Shown: positions 1 to 9,411, numbered from the stretch's first letter. The stretch: DNA of 64,000 nucleotides from Methylobacterium aerolatum (GCF_022179085.1 NZ_BPQE01000039.1:1-64000), one strand, 5' to 3'. Notes: generated by a model from the letters alone, not told the origin. Numbers and translations are program-made.

Positions 1-588
1 GCTTGGCCGCGCGGGACAGGCTCACCGAATCCGAGGGCGGAGTCCCGGACCCGAAGGAGCGATCCACAGCCGACGCCGACGGGTCGAACCCGGTATCCCA
101 CATCAAGCAACCCTCCGTCGGGAATGGGGCAGCGATCGGGGCCACGTCATCGGCGCCGATGCCCTCGGCCGCCGTAACACTCCATCAACCAAAACCGATC
201 CCGAAAGAATCCAAAATTATTCAGAAAAGTTGCTTCGATCCGCGCCGCCGCACCGGGGCCCCCGCGGGGTGCGGGGCGACCCGCGCTGCGGTCCAGGCGG
301 CGTCCTCGAGGATGAATACGTAGATCCGTCAACATCTTGAAGCGAGACGCACAGGCGCCGCCGGATTTCCGCCCGCCGCGAGGGGGCGATCCCGGTAACC
401 CTATCCTGAAAAACCGCAAGGGCCGAGTTCTGTGTCCGGCCATGTCGAGGCGGCTATGGCCAAGCAATCCCGGACCGCACGCCGAAGCAGAACGTGGCAA
501 CGCCGAGATGAGGTCGGCTTTCATGCTTCATTTCCGCCACAATCTCTTCGACCGAATCAGTCTCTGCTTCGAGCGCAGGCCGTGCGCG
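1..588. other. Left-edge intergenic region, no convincing gene
   Basis: No reading frame here has recognisable protein content; the frames that stay open are arginine/proline-rich, as expected for shadow frames in GC-rich DNA. A noticeably AT-richer patch lies at about 185-240 and could hold a promoter, but no matched -35/-10 pair or following start codon was convincing. The amidase gene ends at 589 on the minus strand, so this is its downstream region; no clear terminator hairpin was found. Confidence 0.5.
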
Positions 589-1974
589 TCATGCCGGCGG
601 GAGGCGCCGGTGCCAGTCGGTCGCCTGCTGGTAGGCGTGGCCGACGCGCAAGGCCGTGGCCTCGTCGTAGCTGCGGCAGACGATCTGGAGCGACAGCGGC
701 AGGCCTTCCTCCGTGAACCCGTCCGGCAGCGCCAGGGCACAGAGGCCGAGGAGGTTGCCGAAGCGGGTGAAGCGGGCGGGCAGGTGGTCCTCGTCCACCT
801 CCGCGAGGGGGATGGCGGCGGTCTCGGTGGTGGGGGTGAGGAGGGCATCGATCCCCTCCATGGCCTCGGCGAACCGCAGCCCCAGCTCCGCCCGCCGCGC
901 CTGCGTCGCCAGGTAGTCCTGCGCCGTGACGGAGGCGCCCGCGAGCACCCGCGCCCGCACCGCCTCGCCGAGGGGCGCGGCGGGATCCTCCGCCAGCGCG
1001 CGGTTCACGAAATACGCCTCCGCGTTGGTGACCGCGCTCATCGCCAGGAAATCCGCGAAGCGGAAGGGCAGGGCGATCTCGACCAGGGTCGCGCCCTCGC
1101 CCTCCAGAACCGCGAGGGCCGCGTCGTAGGCCGCGAGCATGGCGGGGGCGACGCCTTCCCGTTCGGCCTCCGGCATCCGGGCGAGACGCAGGCCGCGCAC
1201 CCCCCGATGGCGGGGGCTCCAGGGCTCGACGGGCGGGACGCCCCGCGTCAGCGGATCGAGGGGATCCGGCCCCGCCATGGCCTCGTAGAGCAGCGCCGCG
1301 TCCTCCACGGTGCGGGCGAGGGGGCCGGGCGTGTCGAAGGTGGCTGCCAGCGGTGCGATCCCATGGGTCGAGACCCGGCCCACCGTCACCTTCAGGCCCG
1401 TGAGTCCGCAGAAGGCGGCGGGCAGGCGCACGGAGCCGCCCGTGTCCGTGCCGAGGCCCCAGGGGGCCATCCGCGCCGCCACGGCGACGCCCGTGCCGCT
1501 CGACGAGCCGCCGGGCGTCCGCGCCACCTCCGGGTCCCAGGGGTTCCGGGGGGTGCCGAGGCGGGGGTTGGTGCCCCAGCCGCCATAGGCGAACTCGACG
1601 GTGTGGGTCTTGCCGAGCACGATCATGCCCTGCGCGATCAGCCGCCGGGCGACGGTCGCGGTGTGGGCGGCGCGGCGGTCGCGGTAGGCCGCCGAACCGC
1701 CCATGGTGATGCGCCCCCTGAGGTCGATCAGGTCCTTCAACACCACCGGCACCCCGTGCAGGGGGCCGACCGCGTGGCCCGAGCGGATCGCCCGCTCCGC
1801 CCCCTCGGCGGCGAGCCGGGCGTCGTCGGCGAAGACCTCCGTGAAGGCGTGGAGCGTGGGATCGAGGCGGGCGATCCGGTCGATCATCGCCTCCACCGCC
1901 GCGACGGGCGAGACGCGGCCCGCACCGATCAACCCCGCCAGCGCGGCGGCGGACAGGGTGTGGAGTTCGGTCAT
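589..1974 (-). CDS. Amidase signature family amidohydrolase
   Basis: This 461-residue protein belongs to the amidase signature (AS) family of Ser-cisSer-Lys amide hydrolases, expected in the cytoplasm. The triad is visible: Lys80 in VVLKDLID, the cis-Ser in the GGSSSG loop (about 157-158), and nucleophile Ser181 in GTDTGGSVRLPA. The ATG at 1974 is chosen because AGGAGG lies 6 nt upstream; frames open further upstream lack family similarity. An ABC solute-binding protein gene lies upstream on the same strand (ends 2181), with repeat copy R1-C in the gap, so the two may be co-transcribed. The substrate cannot be read from the sequence; AS enzymes include allophanate hydrolases, GatA-like proteins and nylon-oligomer or aryl-acylamidases. 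The lack of gatB/gatC neighbours argues against tRNA amidotransferase. Confidence 0.85.
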   Translation of the reverse strand: MTELHTLSAAALAGLIGAGRVSPVAAVEAMIDRIARLDPTLHAFTEVFADDARLAAEGAERAIRSGHAVGPLHGVPVVLKDLIDLRGRITMGGSAAYRDRRAAHTATVARRLIAQGMIVLGKTHTVEFAYGGWGTNPRLGTPRNPWDPEVARTPGGSSSGTGVAVAARMAPWGLGTDTGGSVRLPAAFCGLTGLKVTVGRVSTHGIAPLAATFDTPGPLARTVEDAALLYEAMAGPDPLDPLTRGVPPVEPWSPRHRGVRGLRLARMPEAEREGVAPAMLAAYDAALAVLEGEGATLVEIALPFRFADFLAMSAVTNAEAYFVNRALAEDPAAPLGEAVRARVLAGASVTAQDYLATQARRAELGLRFAEAMEGIDALLTPTTETAAIPLAEVDEDHLPARFTRFGNLLGLCALALPDGFTEEGLPLSLQIVCRSYDEATALRVGHAYQQATDWHRRLPPA

Positions 1975-2131
1975 GACGGGCCTCCTGCCCTCGCTCGTTA
2001 CCCTTGCCCCTTGCCCCCGGCGCACGGCCGGCCGACGCGGAAGGCCGGCCCGGCACGACAGGGGGCCAGACTGGAGCATCCTCCGTGACCCTCGGATGAC
2101 ACGGGGTGCGCCTGACCAGGCCCGTCGTCCA

Positions 2132-2184
2132 TGCATCGATCATTCCGGACCCGGCCGACGCCTCCGACTGGATCGATGCACTAG
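2132..2184 (-). repeat. Repeat R1, copy C (short palindromic form)
   Basis: An element of about 50 bp bounded by inverted TGCATCGAT ends. Read on the minus strand it begins CTAGTGCATCGATCCAG, then CGGAGGCGTCGGCCG. Copies A (4456) and B (12013) share this core. The terminal CTAG supplies the TAG stop codon of the solute-binding protein gene (2181-2183). Confidence 0.7.
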
Positions 2185-3794
2185 CGCACGCTCACCCGGG
2201 TGAGGTCGACGAACCAAGTCCGGGACGGGGCGAAGCCCTGCACCCTCGGTGCCAGCGCCCGAGGGTTGAGATCATGGACAACATACAACCATGGTGGATT
2301 GTCGACCAAACGCTCGTGGGCGATGCGCGTCTGCGCGGCGATGGTCGCCTCGTCCGTGGTCTCCGCGAGCGCCTTCAAGGCCGCGTCGAAGCGCGGGTCC
2401 GCCCAGGTGGCGAAGTTGAAGCCGGCGGGGGGAAACCGTGCGGAGGAGAAGTAGCGCTCCATCACCGCCGGGTCGGAGGAGGGGGAGGAGATGTTGAGGG
2501 CGTCCACCCCCCGGACGCCAGGAGCGTCCGGCCGCGCCCGGAGGCCGTTGAGCAGCACCTGCCACTCCACGACCCTGAAGCTCACCTCCACGCCGCAGGC
2601 GGTCTTCAGGGTCTCCTGCAGATACTCGTTCATCGGCAGCGGCAGCATCTGCCCCGAGCCCGAGGCGGAGATCATCACCGTCAGGGCGAGGGGCTTGGCC
2701 GGACCGTAGCCGGCCTCCGAGAGGAGCGCCCGGCCCTTGCCCGGCTCGAAGCCGTAGCGGTTCTGCGGCGTGCCGAAATCCGGGTCGCCGTCGTTGAGCC
2801 AGCCGCTCGCCGGTTCGGCGGTGCCCGCCAGCAGCGTGACGATGCCCTCCCGGTCGATGCAGTAGTTCAGGGCCTGCCGGACGCGGACGTCCTTCAGGGG
2901 GCTCCCCTCCGCGCCGCTGTTGAAGATCCACGGCCAGATATGCGGATAGGGCGCGGTGGCGACGGTGAAGTCCGCCTGCTTGAGGGAGGGGATCGCGTCC
3001 GGGGGCACGGCCTCGATCCAGTCGACCTGGCCGGCGCGCAGGGCGGCGACGCGGGCGTTGGCGTCGGGGATCGGCAGCAGGCGGATGCCGTCGAGCTTGG
3101 CCCGGCGACCGGTGTCCCAGTAGGCGTCGTTGCGGGCGAGCTCGACCGATTCCCGCGGGGAGACCCTGACGATCCGGAACGGGCCGGTTCCCGCCGCCGG
3201 CACGGCCGGGACCTTCGTCCAGTCCCGTCCCGCCGCCTCGAAGGGGCGGGGCGAGGCGATGAGCAGGTACACCGCCATGTAGGGGAAGAAGGAGGCCACC
3301 TCCGTCGTCGTGAATTGCACGGTGGCCCCGTCCACCTTCCGGTAGCCAGCCAGGATCGGGACCCGCGCCCGCGAGATCCCCGCCGCCTGCGGCTCGAATT
3401 GCGGGCTGTCGGCCTTGAAGTAGCGGTCGAGGTTCCACAGCACGGCGTCGGCGTCGAAGGGCGTGCCGTCGTGGAACGTGACGCCCCGGCGCAGGTGGAA
3501 GGTCCAGACGCGGGGGTCGGCGGGATCCTGCTCCCAGCGTTCGGCCAGGGCGGGCTTGAGGCCGTGGCCCGAGAGGTCCCACTGCGCCAGGGCCTCGAAG
3601 ACCGGGTAGCCCAAAAAGCGCATCCCCTCGAAGCCGTTGTTGGGCAGGCCGGTGGCGGTGGGGATGTCGGCGGCGGTCATGGCGATCCGCAGCACGCCCT
3701 CCGCGGGGGCGGGCCCCCCGATCCCCGCGGCACCCGCGACCGCGCTCGCCCACAGGCTGGCCACGACCAGGGTGAGACGAGGAAGGGGCGGCAT
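2181..3794 (-). CDS. ABC transporter substrate-binding protein, family 5 (peptide/nickel/opine type)
   Basis: This 537-residue periplasmic binding protein is of the extracellular solute-binding family 5 (DppA/OppA/DdpA type). An N-terminal signal peptide (hydrophobic stretch ending near AGAAG, residues 10-25) is followed by family features: LAERWEQDP, FHLRRGVTFHDGTPFDADAV, and DVRVRQALNYCIDREGIV in the second half. ATG 3794 is preceded by GGAG with good spacing. It normally delivers peptides or similar solutes to DppBCDF-like permeases, but no permease or ATPase gene adjoins it, so it is an orphan receptor here. The amidase downstream on the same strand could act on an imported amide; that link is inference from adjacency. 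The stop codon lies in the border of repeat R1-C. Confidence 0.85.
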   Translation of the reverse strand: MPPLPRLTLVVASLWASAVAGAAGIGGPAPAEGVLRIAMTAADIPTATGLPNNGFEGMRFLGYPVFEALAQWDLSGHGLKPALAERWEQDPADPRVWTFHLRRGVTFHDGTPFDADAVLWNLDRYFKADSPQFEPQAAGISRARVPILAGYRKVDGATVQFTTTEVASFFPYMAVYLLIASPRPFEAAGRDWTKVPAVPAAGTGPFRIVRVSPRESVELARNDAYWDTGRRAKLDGIRLLPIPDANARVAALRAGQVDWIEAVPPDAIPSLKQADFTVATAPYPHIWPWIFNSGAEGSPLKDVRVRQALNYCIDREGIVTLLAGTAEPASGWLNDGDPDFGTPQNRYGFEPGKGRALLSEAGYGPAKPLALTVMISASGSGQMLPLPMNEYLQETLKTACGVEVSFRVVEWQVLLNGLRARPDAPGVRGVDALNISSPSSDPAVMERYFSSARFPPAGFNFATWADPRFDAALKALAETTDEATIAAQTRIAHERLVDNPPWLYVVHDLNPRALAPRVQGFAPSRTWFVDLTRVSVR

Positions 3795-4003
3795 GTGATC
3801 TCCGGTTGCGCGATCGGCGCACCGGACTCCCCCGTCGGGACCGCGTTGGCAAGATGGCATTCGGCCCGGGCGGGGGTTTCCCCGTCCCCGGAACGCCGTC
3901 CGGTCGGGCGAACCGCTCCGCCCCGGCGACGCCGGGGGCGATCGCGGGCATTCGACCCGTCCCGCTCACCCGGCCTTTACCGGTGGTGGATCAGGATGGC
4001 GCC

Positions 4004-4192
4004 ATGAGCAGCTCGATCGCGCCCGCCGTGCAGATGCAAGCCGCAGGCTTCGCCCAGTCGGTCGGCGTGGCGGTCGCCCGCCAGCAGATCGACGCCGGGA
4101 AAGCCGTGGCCGACCTCGTGGCCCAGACGGCCGCCTCCGCCTCGCCCCCGGCTCCGGCGGGCCAGGGGCAGCGGCTCGACATCAGGGTCTGA
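4004..4192 (+). CDS. Small YjfB-like (putative motility protein family) protein
   Basis: This 62-residue protein starts MSSSIAPAVQMQ and ends GQRLDIRV. The layout matches the YjfB-like small proteins annotated as putative motility proteins: a short N-terminal helix, a second helix with VARQQIDAGKAVADLV, a low-complexity Ala/Pro linker, and a terminal GQxLDI motif. No flagellar gene is nearby, so a motility role cannot be inferred from context. It converges on the TOBE-domain gene with only 12 nt between stop codons. Assignment is by pattern only. Confidence 0.55.
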   Translation: MSSSIAPAVQMQAAGFAQSVGVAVARQQIDAGKAVADLVAQTAASASPPAPAGQGQRLDIRV

Positions 4193-4204
4193 CCGGCCGG
4201 GGCG

Positions 4205-4417
4205 TCAGGGCTTCACCAGCAGCACGTTCACCGCCTTGGCGAGGACGTGGACGGCGTCGCCCTCCTTGAGGCCGAGCTCCTCCACCGAATCGAGGGTCAT
4301 CACCGAACTCATCCGGTAGGGGGTGCCGACGAGTTCGACCTCGATCTGCGCCATCACGCCCCCGCGCTTGATCGCCGTGACCGTGGCGGGAATGTCGTTG
4401 CGGGCCCCGTGCTTCAT
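4205..4417 (-). CDS. TOBE domain (Mop-type) molybdate-binding-like protein
   Basis: This 70-residue protein is a single TOBE/Mop domain: N-terminal RNDIPATVTAIKRGGVMAQ, then VMTLDSVEELGLKEGDAVHV and the closing AKAVNVLL. Stand-alone Mop proteins assemble into oligomers that bind molybdate or tungstate in the cytoplasm; the same domain also occurs at the end of ModE and ModC. GGAGGATCC directly precedes ATG 4417. No modABC genes are adjacent. The gene is separated from panD by repeat R1-A and probably has its own promoter. Family assignment is good; ligand is inferred from family. Confidence 0.8.
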   Translation of the reverse strand: MKHGARNDIPATVTAIKRGGVMAQIEVELVGTPYRMSSVMTLDSVEELGLKEGDAVHVLAKAVNVLLVKP

Positions 4418-4455
4418 GGATCCTCCCCTCGGCGCCCCTGCGGCGCAGGTCTGAT

Positions 4456-4560
4456 CTAGTGCATCGATCCAGACGGAGGCGTCAGCCGTGTTTGGAAACA
4501 TTGATGCAAAGACAAAAAGCGAGTGCTCACGCGCATGAACCCAGTGAGTGCGTCTGAGCA
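4456..4560 (+). repeat. Repeat R1, copy A (long form)
   Basis: About 105 bp starting CTAGTGCATCGATCCAG, followed by CGGAGGCGTCAGCCG, a TTGATGCA inverted end, and a second part containing CGCATGAAC, AGTG and TGCGTC that is also present in copy B (12013-12119). It lies between panD and the TOBE gene. No open reading frame or transposase is associated. Confidence 0.7.
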
Positions 4561-4611
4561 TTCGGCCCGGCCCGGGGAAGGGGATGCCGGGCCGCCGCCC
4601 GCGGCGGGGCC

Positions 4612-5073
4612 CTACGCCACCCGGATCCGGGTCGCCACCCGCGGCGGCTCCTCCGCGCCGGTCTCCGCCTCCAGGATGCGCATGTCGAGGCGGCCCTCCT
4701 CGTCGCGAAAGACGTCGTAGACCACCCTGTCCACCACGGCGTTGTCCGCGCCGAAGATCAGCACGCGCGGCTTGTGGGCGATCACGTCGTCCACGGCGCC
4801 GTAGCTCGCCGAGGCGATGATCACCTCGTCGCCGACCTGGCAGGTGCGGGCGGCTGCCCCGTTCAGGATGCAGCAGCGCGAGCCCGCCGGGCCGTAGAGC
4901 ACGTAGGTGCTGATCCGCGCGCCCGACATCTTGTTCCAGATCTCGACGAATTCGAGGGGATCGAGGCCGACCTCGCGGCAGAGATCGGCGTCGATCGTGA
5001 TGGAGCCGTGATAGTTCAGGTCGGCGCCGGTGACGCGGATCCCGTGCAGCTTGGCGCGGACGAAGCTCTGCAT
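4612..5073 (-). CDS. panD: Aspartate 1-decarboxylase precursor PanD
   Basis: PanD decarboxylates L-aspartate to beta-alanine for pantothenate and CoA synthesis in the cytoplasm. The 153-residue protein carries the self-processing site YHGSITID: cleavage is expected between Gly23 and Ser24, giving the pyruvoyl group. It also has the conserved Lys8 region ([10 protein letters not shown]) and the [12 protein letters not shown] stretch. GGGAGG precedes ATG 5073. It is slightly longer than the usual 115-140 residues because of a C-terminal tail. No panB or panC is adjacent. Repeat R1-A lies just downstream. Confidence 0.93.
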   Translation of the reverse strand: MQSFVRAKLHGIRVTGADLNYHGSITIDADLCREVGLDPLEFVEIWNKMSGARISTYVLYGPAGSRCCILNGAAARTCQVGDEVIIASASYGAVDDVIAHKPRVLIFGADNAVVDRVVYDVFRDEEGRLDMRILEAETGAEEPPRVATRIRVA

Positions 5074-5200
5074 TGGTGTCCTCCCCCATGAGGCCGGACC
5101 GCGTCGTCGAGGAGGCGGCCCCCGGGTCTCATAGCAAGACGCGCCACCGCGAGTCTCGCCGTCCGCGGGCCCGGGCCGGCCGCCGCCCCCGGCCTCCCTG

Positions 5201-8113
5201 TCAGCCCGCCTCGATCATCGACCGGATGCGGGCCGCCATCGTCTCGATGGCGAAGGGCTTGGTCAGCACGGCCATGCCGGGCTTGAGCTTGCCGTTGCCG
5301 ATGATGGCGTTCTCCGCGTAGCCGGTGATGAAGAGCACCTTGAGGTCGGGCCGGGAGACGCGGGCCGCATCCGCCATCTGGCGCCCGTTCATCCCACCGG
5401 GCAGGCCGACATCGGTCACGAGCAGGTCGATGCGCACATCCGATTGCAGCACCTTCAGGCCGGCGGCGCTGTCGCTCGCCTCGATGGCGGTGTAGCCGAG
5501 ATCCTCCAGAATGTCGGTGATCAGCATCCTGACCGTCGACTCGTCGTCGACGATCAGCACCGTCTCGCCCTGCTCGGAGCGCGGCAGCGCCACCGCGTCG
5601 TCGTGGCCGGCGCTCTCTTCGACGTCGCCGTAGTGCCGGGGCAGGTAGATGCAGACGGTGGTGCCCTTGCCGACCTCCGAGTAGATCCGCACCTGCCCGC
5701 CCGATTGCTGGGCGAAGCCGTAGATCATCGACAGGCCGAGGCCGGTGCCCTCGCCCAGCGGCTTCGTGGTGAAGAAGGGCTCGAACACCCGCTCCAGCAC
5801 CTCCGGCGCGATGCCGGTGCCCGTGTCGGTGACGCACAGGGACAGGTACTGTCCCTCCGGCACGTCGTAGGTGCGCGAGGCCGGCCAGTCGAGCCAGCGG
5901 TTGGCCGTCTCGATGGTGATGCGCCCGCCCTCCGGCATCGCGTCGCGGGCGTTGATGCAGAGGTTCAGGAGGGCGTTCTCGAGCTGGGACGGATCGACCA
6001 GCGCCGGCCAGATCCCCGTGGCGCCGACGACCTCGATCGGGATGGCGGGGCCGACCGTGCGCTGGATGAGGTCCTGCATGTCCGCTACGAGGCGGTTCAC
6101 GTTGGTGGGCTTCGGGTCGAGGGTCTGGCGGCGGGAGAAGGCCAGCAGGCGGTGGGTGAGGGCGGCGGCGCGCTTGGCCGCCCCCTGCGCCGCCGCCATG
6201 TAGCGCTCGACGTCGTTGAAGCGGCCCTGCTGCATCCGGCTCTGCATCAGTTCCAGCGAGCCCGAGATGCCGGCGAGCAGGTTGTTGAAGTCGTGGGCGA
6301 GGCCGCCCGTGAGCTGGCCGACCGCCTCCATCTTCTGGGATTGCCGGAGGGCCTCCTCCAGGGTCTCGCGCTTGGCGATCTCCTCCGCCACGCGCTGTTC
6401 GAGGGTCGCGTTGAACGCCTCCATCGCCGCCTTGGCGCGGAGTTCCCCCTCGATGTTGCGGGCCTCGATGACGGTGCCGATCGGCTGCCCGTCCTCGTTG
6501 CGGATGGGGCTCGCCGTGAAGCCCACGGGGTAGAAGCTCCCGTCCCGGCGGACGAAGACCTCCTCGCCCTGCTCCTGGTTGTTCTCGGGGAAGGCTTGGT
6601 CGATCGGGCACTCGCACAGGGGATAGGGCGAGCCGTCCGGCCGGGTGTGGTGCACGACGTCGTGCAGGGCGCGCCCTTGCGTCTCGGCCAGGGCGTAGCC
6701 GGTGAGCGCCTCGGCCGCCGCGTTCATGTAGCTGCAGTGCTGGCGCTCATCCATCACGAAGATGGCCTGCGTGGTGTTGTCGAGGATCGCGTCGAGGCGA
6801 CGCGTCGTCTCCACGAGGCGGCGCTCGGTGACCTTCTGGTCGTCGATGTCGGTGACGGAGCCGATATAGCCGCAGAAGCTCCCGTCCTCGCCGAGGCGGG
6901 GCTGAGCGGCGTCGAGGAACCAGCGGTACCCGCCGTCGCGGCCCCTGAGGCGGTATTCCAGGCGGAAGGCGGCCCGCTCGGCGTTGGCGGCCAGGAAGGT
7001 CTCCTCCGACCAGCCCCGATCCTCCGGGTGGACGGCCTCCAGCCAGCCCAGGCCCAGGCCGTCGGCCTCGGTCTGGCCCGTATAGGCGTACCATTGCCGG
7101 TTGAGATACGTGCAGGCCCCGTTCCCGTCGGTGATCCACATCATCACCGGCGCGTGGTCGGCCATGTTGCGGAAGCGCGCCTCGCTCTCGCGCAGGACGA
7201 TCTCGGCCTGCTTGCGCGCGGTGATGTCGATGGCCGTGCCGACCACGCGCACGCACGCCCCGGCCTCGTCGAACAGGCCCCGTCCCTTGGCCGCGACCCA
7301 GCGCACCACGCCGTCATCCCGGCCGATGGCGCGATACTCGACCTCGAAGATCGCCCGGCTCGCCGGATCGCGCGCCGCGTCGAGGGCGGCCCTGGTCGTG
7401 GCGCGGTCCTCGGGGTGGAGCCCGGCCTCGAAGTCGGCCATGGTGACCGGCACGTCGGGGGAGAGGCCGAACATCGCCTTGACCCGCGGCGGCCAGGACA
7501 GGGTGTTCGCGACCGGATCGATGTCCCACAGGCCGATCTCGGCGGCCTCCGTCGCGAGCGGCAGGGTCGCGTCCGCGATCCTCAGGCGCTCGGCGCTCGC
7601 GGCGTGCTGGGCGATCAGCGCCGCGTTCTCGCCCCGCAGGGCGGCCAGCTGCGCGAAGTCCGACGTGATGTCGTACTGGCTCGCGACGAAGTAGATGACG
7701 CCGCCCGCCTCGTCCCTGACCGGGGCCACCAGCAGCTGGTTCCAGAAGGGCGTGCCGTCCTTGCGGTAGTTGCAGATCGCGATCTCGATCCGGCGGCCCG
7801 CCGCGACGGCCTCGCGGATGCGCGAGACGTCCTCGGGATTGGTCTCGGGGCCCTGGAGGAAGCGGCAGTTGCGGCCGACGATCTCCTCGCGGGTGTAGCC
7901 GGTCAGATCGCGGAAGGCGTCGTTGGCGAAGATGATCGGGTTGTCGGGCTTGCGCGGGTCCGTGACGATCATCGGCATCCGCGTCGCCACCACCGCCGCC
8001 GCGAACGGATCGCCGCCCGCGCGGCCGGCGGCGATCTCGGACAGGATACGGTCCGTGTCGTGGCGAAGACTCTCCGGCCCCGTCCGCAGGGGAGCGCTCT
8101 CGGTCGTATGCAT
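5201..8113 (-). CDS. LOV/PAS hybrid sensor histidine kinase with C-terminal receiver
   Basis: This 970-residue protein is a soluble multi-sensor hybrid kinase. Residues 40-150 form a LOV domain with the flavin-adduct motif GRNCRFLQ (Cys83), the signature of blue-light receptors. Three further PAS/PAC modules lie at about 190-300, 310-425 and 435-555. A coiled region leads to a HisKA-type H-box LAHDFNN (His607), then the ATPase boxes [10 protein letters not shown] (721-730), DTGTGI and [11 protein letters not shown] (789-799). A receiver domain at 851-970 has Asp901 in LVTDVGLPG and Lys in LTKPF. No transmembrane segment is evident. The receiver suggests intramolecular phosphorelay or feedback; no partner regulator is adjacent. 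It is divergent from the DapA-family gene, with 251 nt between them. Confidence 0.9.
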   Translation of the reverse strand: MHTTESAPLRTGPESLRHDTDRILSEIAAGRAGGDPFAAAVVATRMPMIVTDPRKPDNPIIFANDAFRDLTGYTREEIVGRNCRFLQGPETNPEDVSRIREAVAAGRRIEIAICNYRKDGTPFWNQLLVAPVRDEAGGVIYFVASQYDITSDFAQLAALRGENAALIAQHAASAERLRIADATLPLATEAAEIGLWDIDPVANTLSWPPRVKAMFGLSPDVPVTMADFEAGLHPEDRATTRAALDAARDPASRAIFEVEYRAIGRDDGVVRWVAAKGRGLFDEAGACVRVVGTAIDITARKQAEIVLRESEARFRNMADHAPVMMWITDGNGACTYLNRQWYAYTGQTEADGLGLGWLEAVHPEDRGWSEETFLAANAERAAFRLEYRLRGRDGGYRWFLDAAQPRLGEDGSFCGYIGSVTDIDDQKVTERRLVETTRRLDAILDNTTQAIFVMDERQHCSYMNAAAEALTGYALAETQGRALHDVVHHTRPDGSPYPLCECPIDQAFPENNQEQGEEVFVRRDGSFYPVGFTASPIRNEDGQPIGTVIEARNIEGELRAKAAMEAFNATLEQRVAEEIAKRETLEEALRQSQKMEAVGQLTGGLAHDFNNLLAGISGSLELMQSRMQQGRFNDVERYMAAAQGAAKRAAALTHRLLAFSRRQTLDPKPTNVNRLVADMQDLIQRTVGPAIPIEVVGATGIWPALVDPSQLENALLNLCINARDAMPEGGRITIETANRWLDWPASRTYDVPEGQYLSLCVTDTGTGIAPEVLERVFEPFFTTKPLGEGTGLGLSMIYGFAQQSGGQVRIYSEVGKGTTVCIYLPRHYGDVEESAGHDDAVALPRSEQGETVLIVDDESTVRMLITDILEDLGYTAIEASDSAAGLKVLQSDVRIDLLVTDVGLPGGMNGRQMADAARVSRPDLKVLFITGYAENAIIGNGKLKPGMAVLTKPFAIETMAARIRSMIEAG

Positions 8114-8306
8114 CGGGCCAGCGGTGTACCAGACGGGCGTTCCGGCTCAACTCCCCGGGCCGCGGCCCGTTGCGTCCGCCCGGTCAGGGCCCGCGCCGGG
8201 GCGCGCCGCCCCGAAGGACCGACCGCGCGACGGACTCCGCGGCACGTCCGGTGGCCGGTCCCTCCCGCCCGAGACGGCGAACCGGCCGGGACTTGACTCC
8301 AGGACC

Positions 8307-8327
8307 CGAAGGGCGCGACGCCCTTCG
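8307..8327. promoter_or_regulatory. 9-bp inverted repeat upstream of the DapA-family gene
   Basis: CGAAGGGCG and CGCCCTTCG are separated by 3 nt, about 38 nt upstream of the start at 8365. TTGACT at 8294-8299 could be a -35 element. It could be an operator or a 5'-leader hairpin; there is no U-run to make it a terminator. Confidence 0.35.
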
Positions 8328-8364
8328 TGTTAACTCAGACAAATCTCTTGCGAGGATGAGACCC

Positions 8365-9282
8365 ATGACGGCCCCCTATCGCGGCGTGTTCCCGGTGGCC
8401 CCGACGGTGTTCGACGCCGCAGGCGCCCTCGACCTCGACGGGCAGCGCCGGGCCATCGACTTCATGATCGAGGCCGGGAGCCAGGGGATCTGCATCCTCG
8501 CGAACTTCTCGGAACAGTTCGTCCTCACGGACGGGGAGCGCGAGACCGTGATGCACGCCGTGCTGGAGCACGTGGCGGGCCGGGTGCCGGTCATCGTCAC
8601 GACCACGCACTTCGCCACCCATGTCTGCGCCGAGCGGTCCCGCCGGGCGCAGGAAGCCGGCGCGGCGATGGTGATGATCATGCCGCCCTATCACGGCGCC
8701 ACGATCCGCGTGCCGGACCTCGGCGTCTACGAGTTCTTCCGCGCCGTCTCGGACGCGATCACGATTCCCATCATGATCCAGGACGCGCCCGTCGCCGGCA
8801 CGCCCCTCTCGGCGGCCTTCCTCGCGCGGATGGCCCGGGAGATCGCGCACGTCTCCTACTTCAAGATCGAGACCGCCAACGCCGCCGCCAAGCTCCGCGA
8901 CCTGATCGCGCAAGGGGGCGACGCGGTGGTCGGCCCCTGGGACGGCGAGGAGGCGATCACCCTGATGGCCGACCTCGACGCAGGCGCCACGGGCGCCATG
9001 ACCGGGGGCGGCTACCCGGACGGGATCCGCACCATCACCGACGCCTACGCCGCCGGACGCCGGGAGGAGGCCATGGCCGCCTACGAGCGCTGGCTGCCGC
9101 TCATCAACTACGAGAACCGCCAGTGCGGCCTGCTCGCCTGCAAGGCGCTGATGGCCGAGGGCGGCGTGATCGCCCACGAGACCGCGCGCCTGCCGATCCA
9201 GCCCCTCCACCCGGCGACCCGCGCCGGCCTGATCGAGCTCGCCCGCCGCAACGACGCGATGGTCCTGCGCTGGGGGCGGTGA
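8365..9282 (+). CDS. DapA-family aldolase/dehydratase (2-keto-3-deoxyarabonate dehydratase-like)
   Basis: This 305-residue TIM-barrel lyase belongs to the dihydrodipicolinate synthase/N-acetylneuraminate lyase superfamily. The Schiff-base lysine is Lys167 in SYFKIETAN. The position normally holding the DapA tyrosine (YNVP) reads IQDAP, and the ATGAMTGGGYPDG segment is unlike true DapA. These traits point to the sugar-acid branch, such as L-2-keto-3-deoxyarabonate dehydratase, rather than lysine synthesis. A second ATG at 8356 is possible; 8365 has GAGG upstream. No sugar dehydrogenase or transporter adjoins, so the substrate is uncertain. It is convergent with the glutaryl-CoA dehydrogenase gene across repeat R3. 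Confidence 0.8.
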   Translation: MTAPYRGVFPVAPTVFDAAGALDLDGQRRAIDFMIEAGSQGICILANFSEQFVLTDGERETVMHAVLEHVAGRVPVIVTTTHFATHVCAERSRRAQEAGAAMVMIMPPYHGATIRVPDLGVYEFFRAVSDAITIPIMIQDAPVAGTPLSAAFLARMAREIAHVSYFKIETANAAAKLRDLIAQGGDAVVGPWDGEEAITLMADLDAGATGAMTGGGYPDGIRTITDAYAAGRREEAMAAYERWLPLINYENRQCGLLACKALMAEGGVIAHETARLPIQPLHPATRAGLIELARRNDAMVLRWGR

Positions 9283-9295
9283 GGGGCGGGACATT

Positions 9296-9411
9296 GTCGT
9301 CTTTCCGGGGCGCCGGAGGCGAGCCCGGAAGCCAGAACCGCCGACGGTGCCACGGGCGGTGGTGTCGGCGTGTCTGGATCCCGGGCTCCGCTGCGCGGCC
9401 CCGGGATGACG
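9296..9411. repeat. Repeat R3, REP-like imperfect palindrome between convergent genes
   Basis: The stretch begins TGTCGTCTTTCCGGGGCGCC and ends GGGCTCCGCTGCGCGGCCCC then GGGATGAC; the two ends are imperfect inverted copies. It fills the gap between the DapA-family gene (plus) and the glutaryl-CoA dehydrogenase gene (minus). A large hairpin here could end transcription from both sides. No coding content. Confidence 0.55.

Noticed and set aside
80-110. tRNA T-arm-like GGGTCGAACCC
   Set aside because: No anticodon or acceptor stems of fitting length around it.
337-2088. 583-codon plus-strand open frame
   Set aside because: Antisense to the amidase; arginine/glycine-rich with no recognisable domain.
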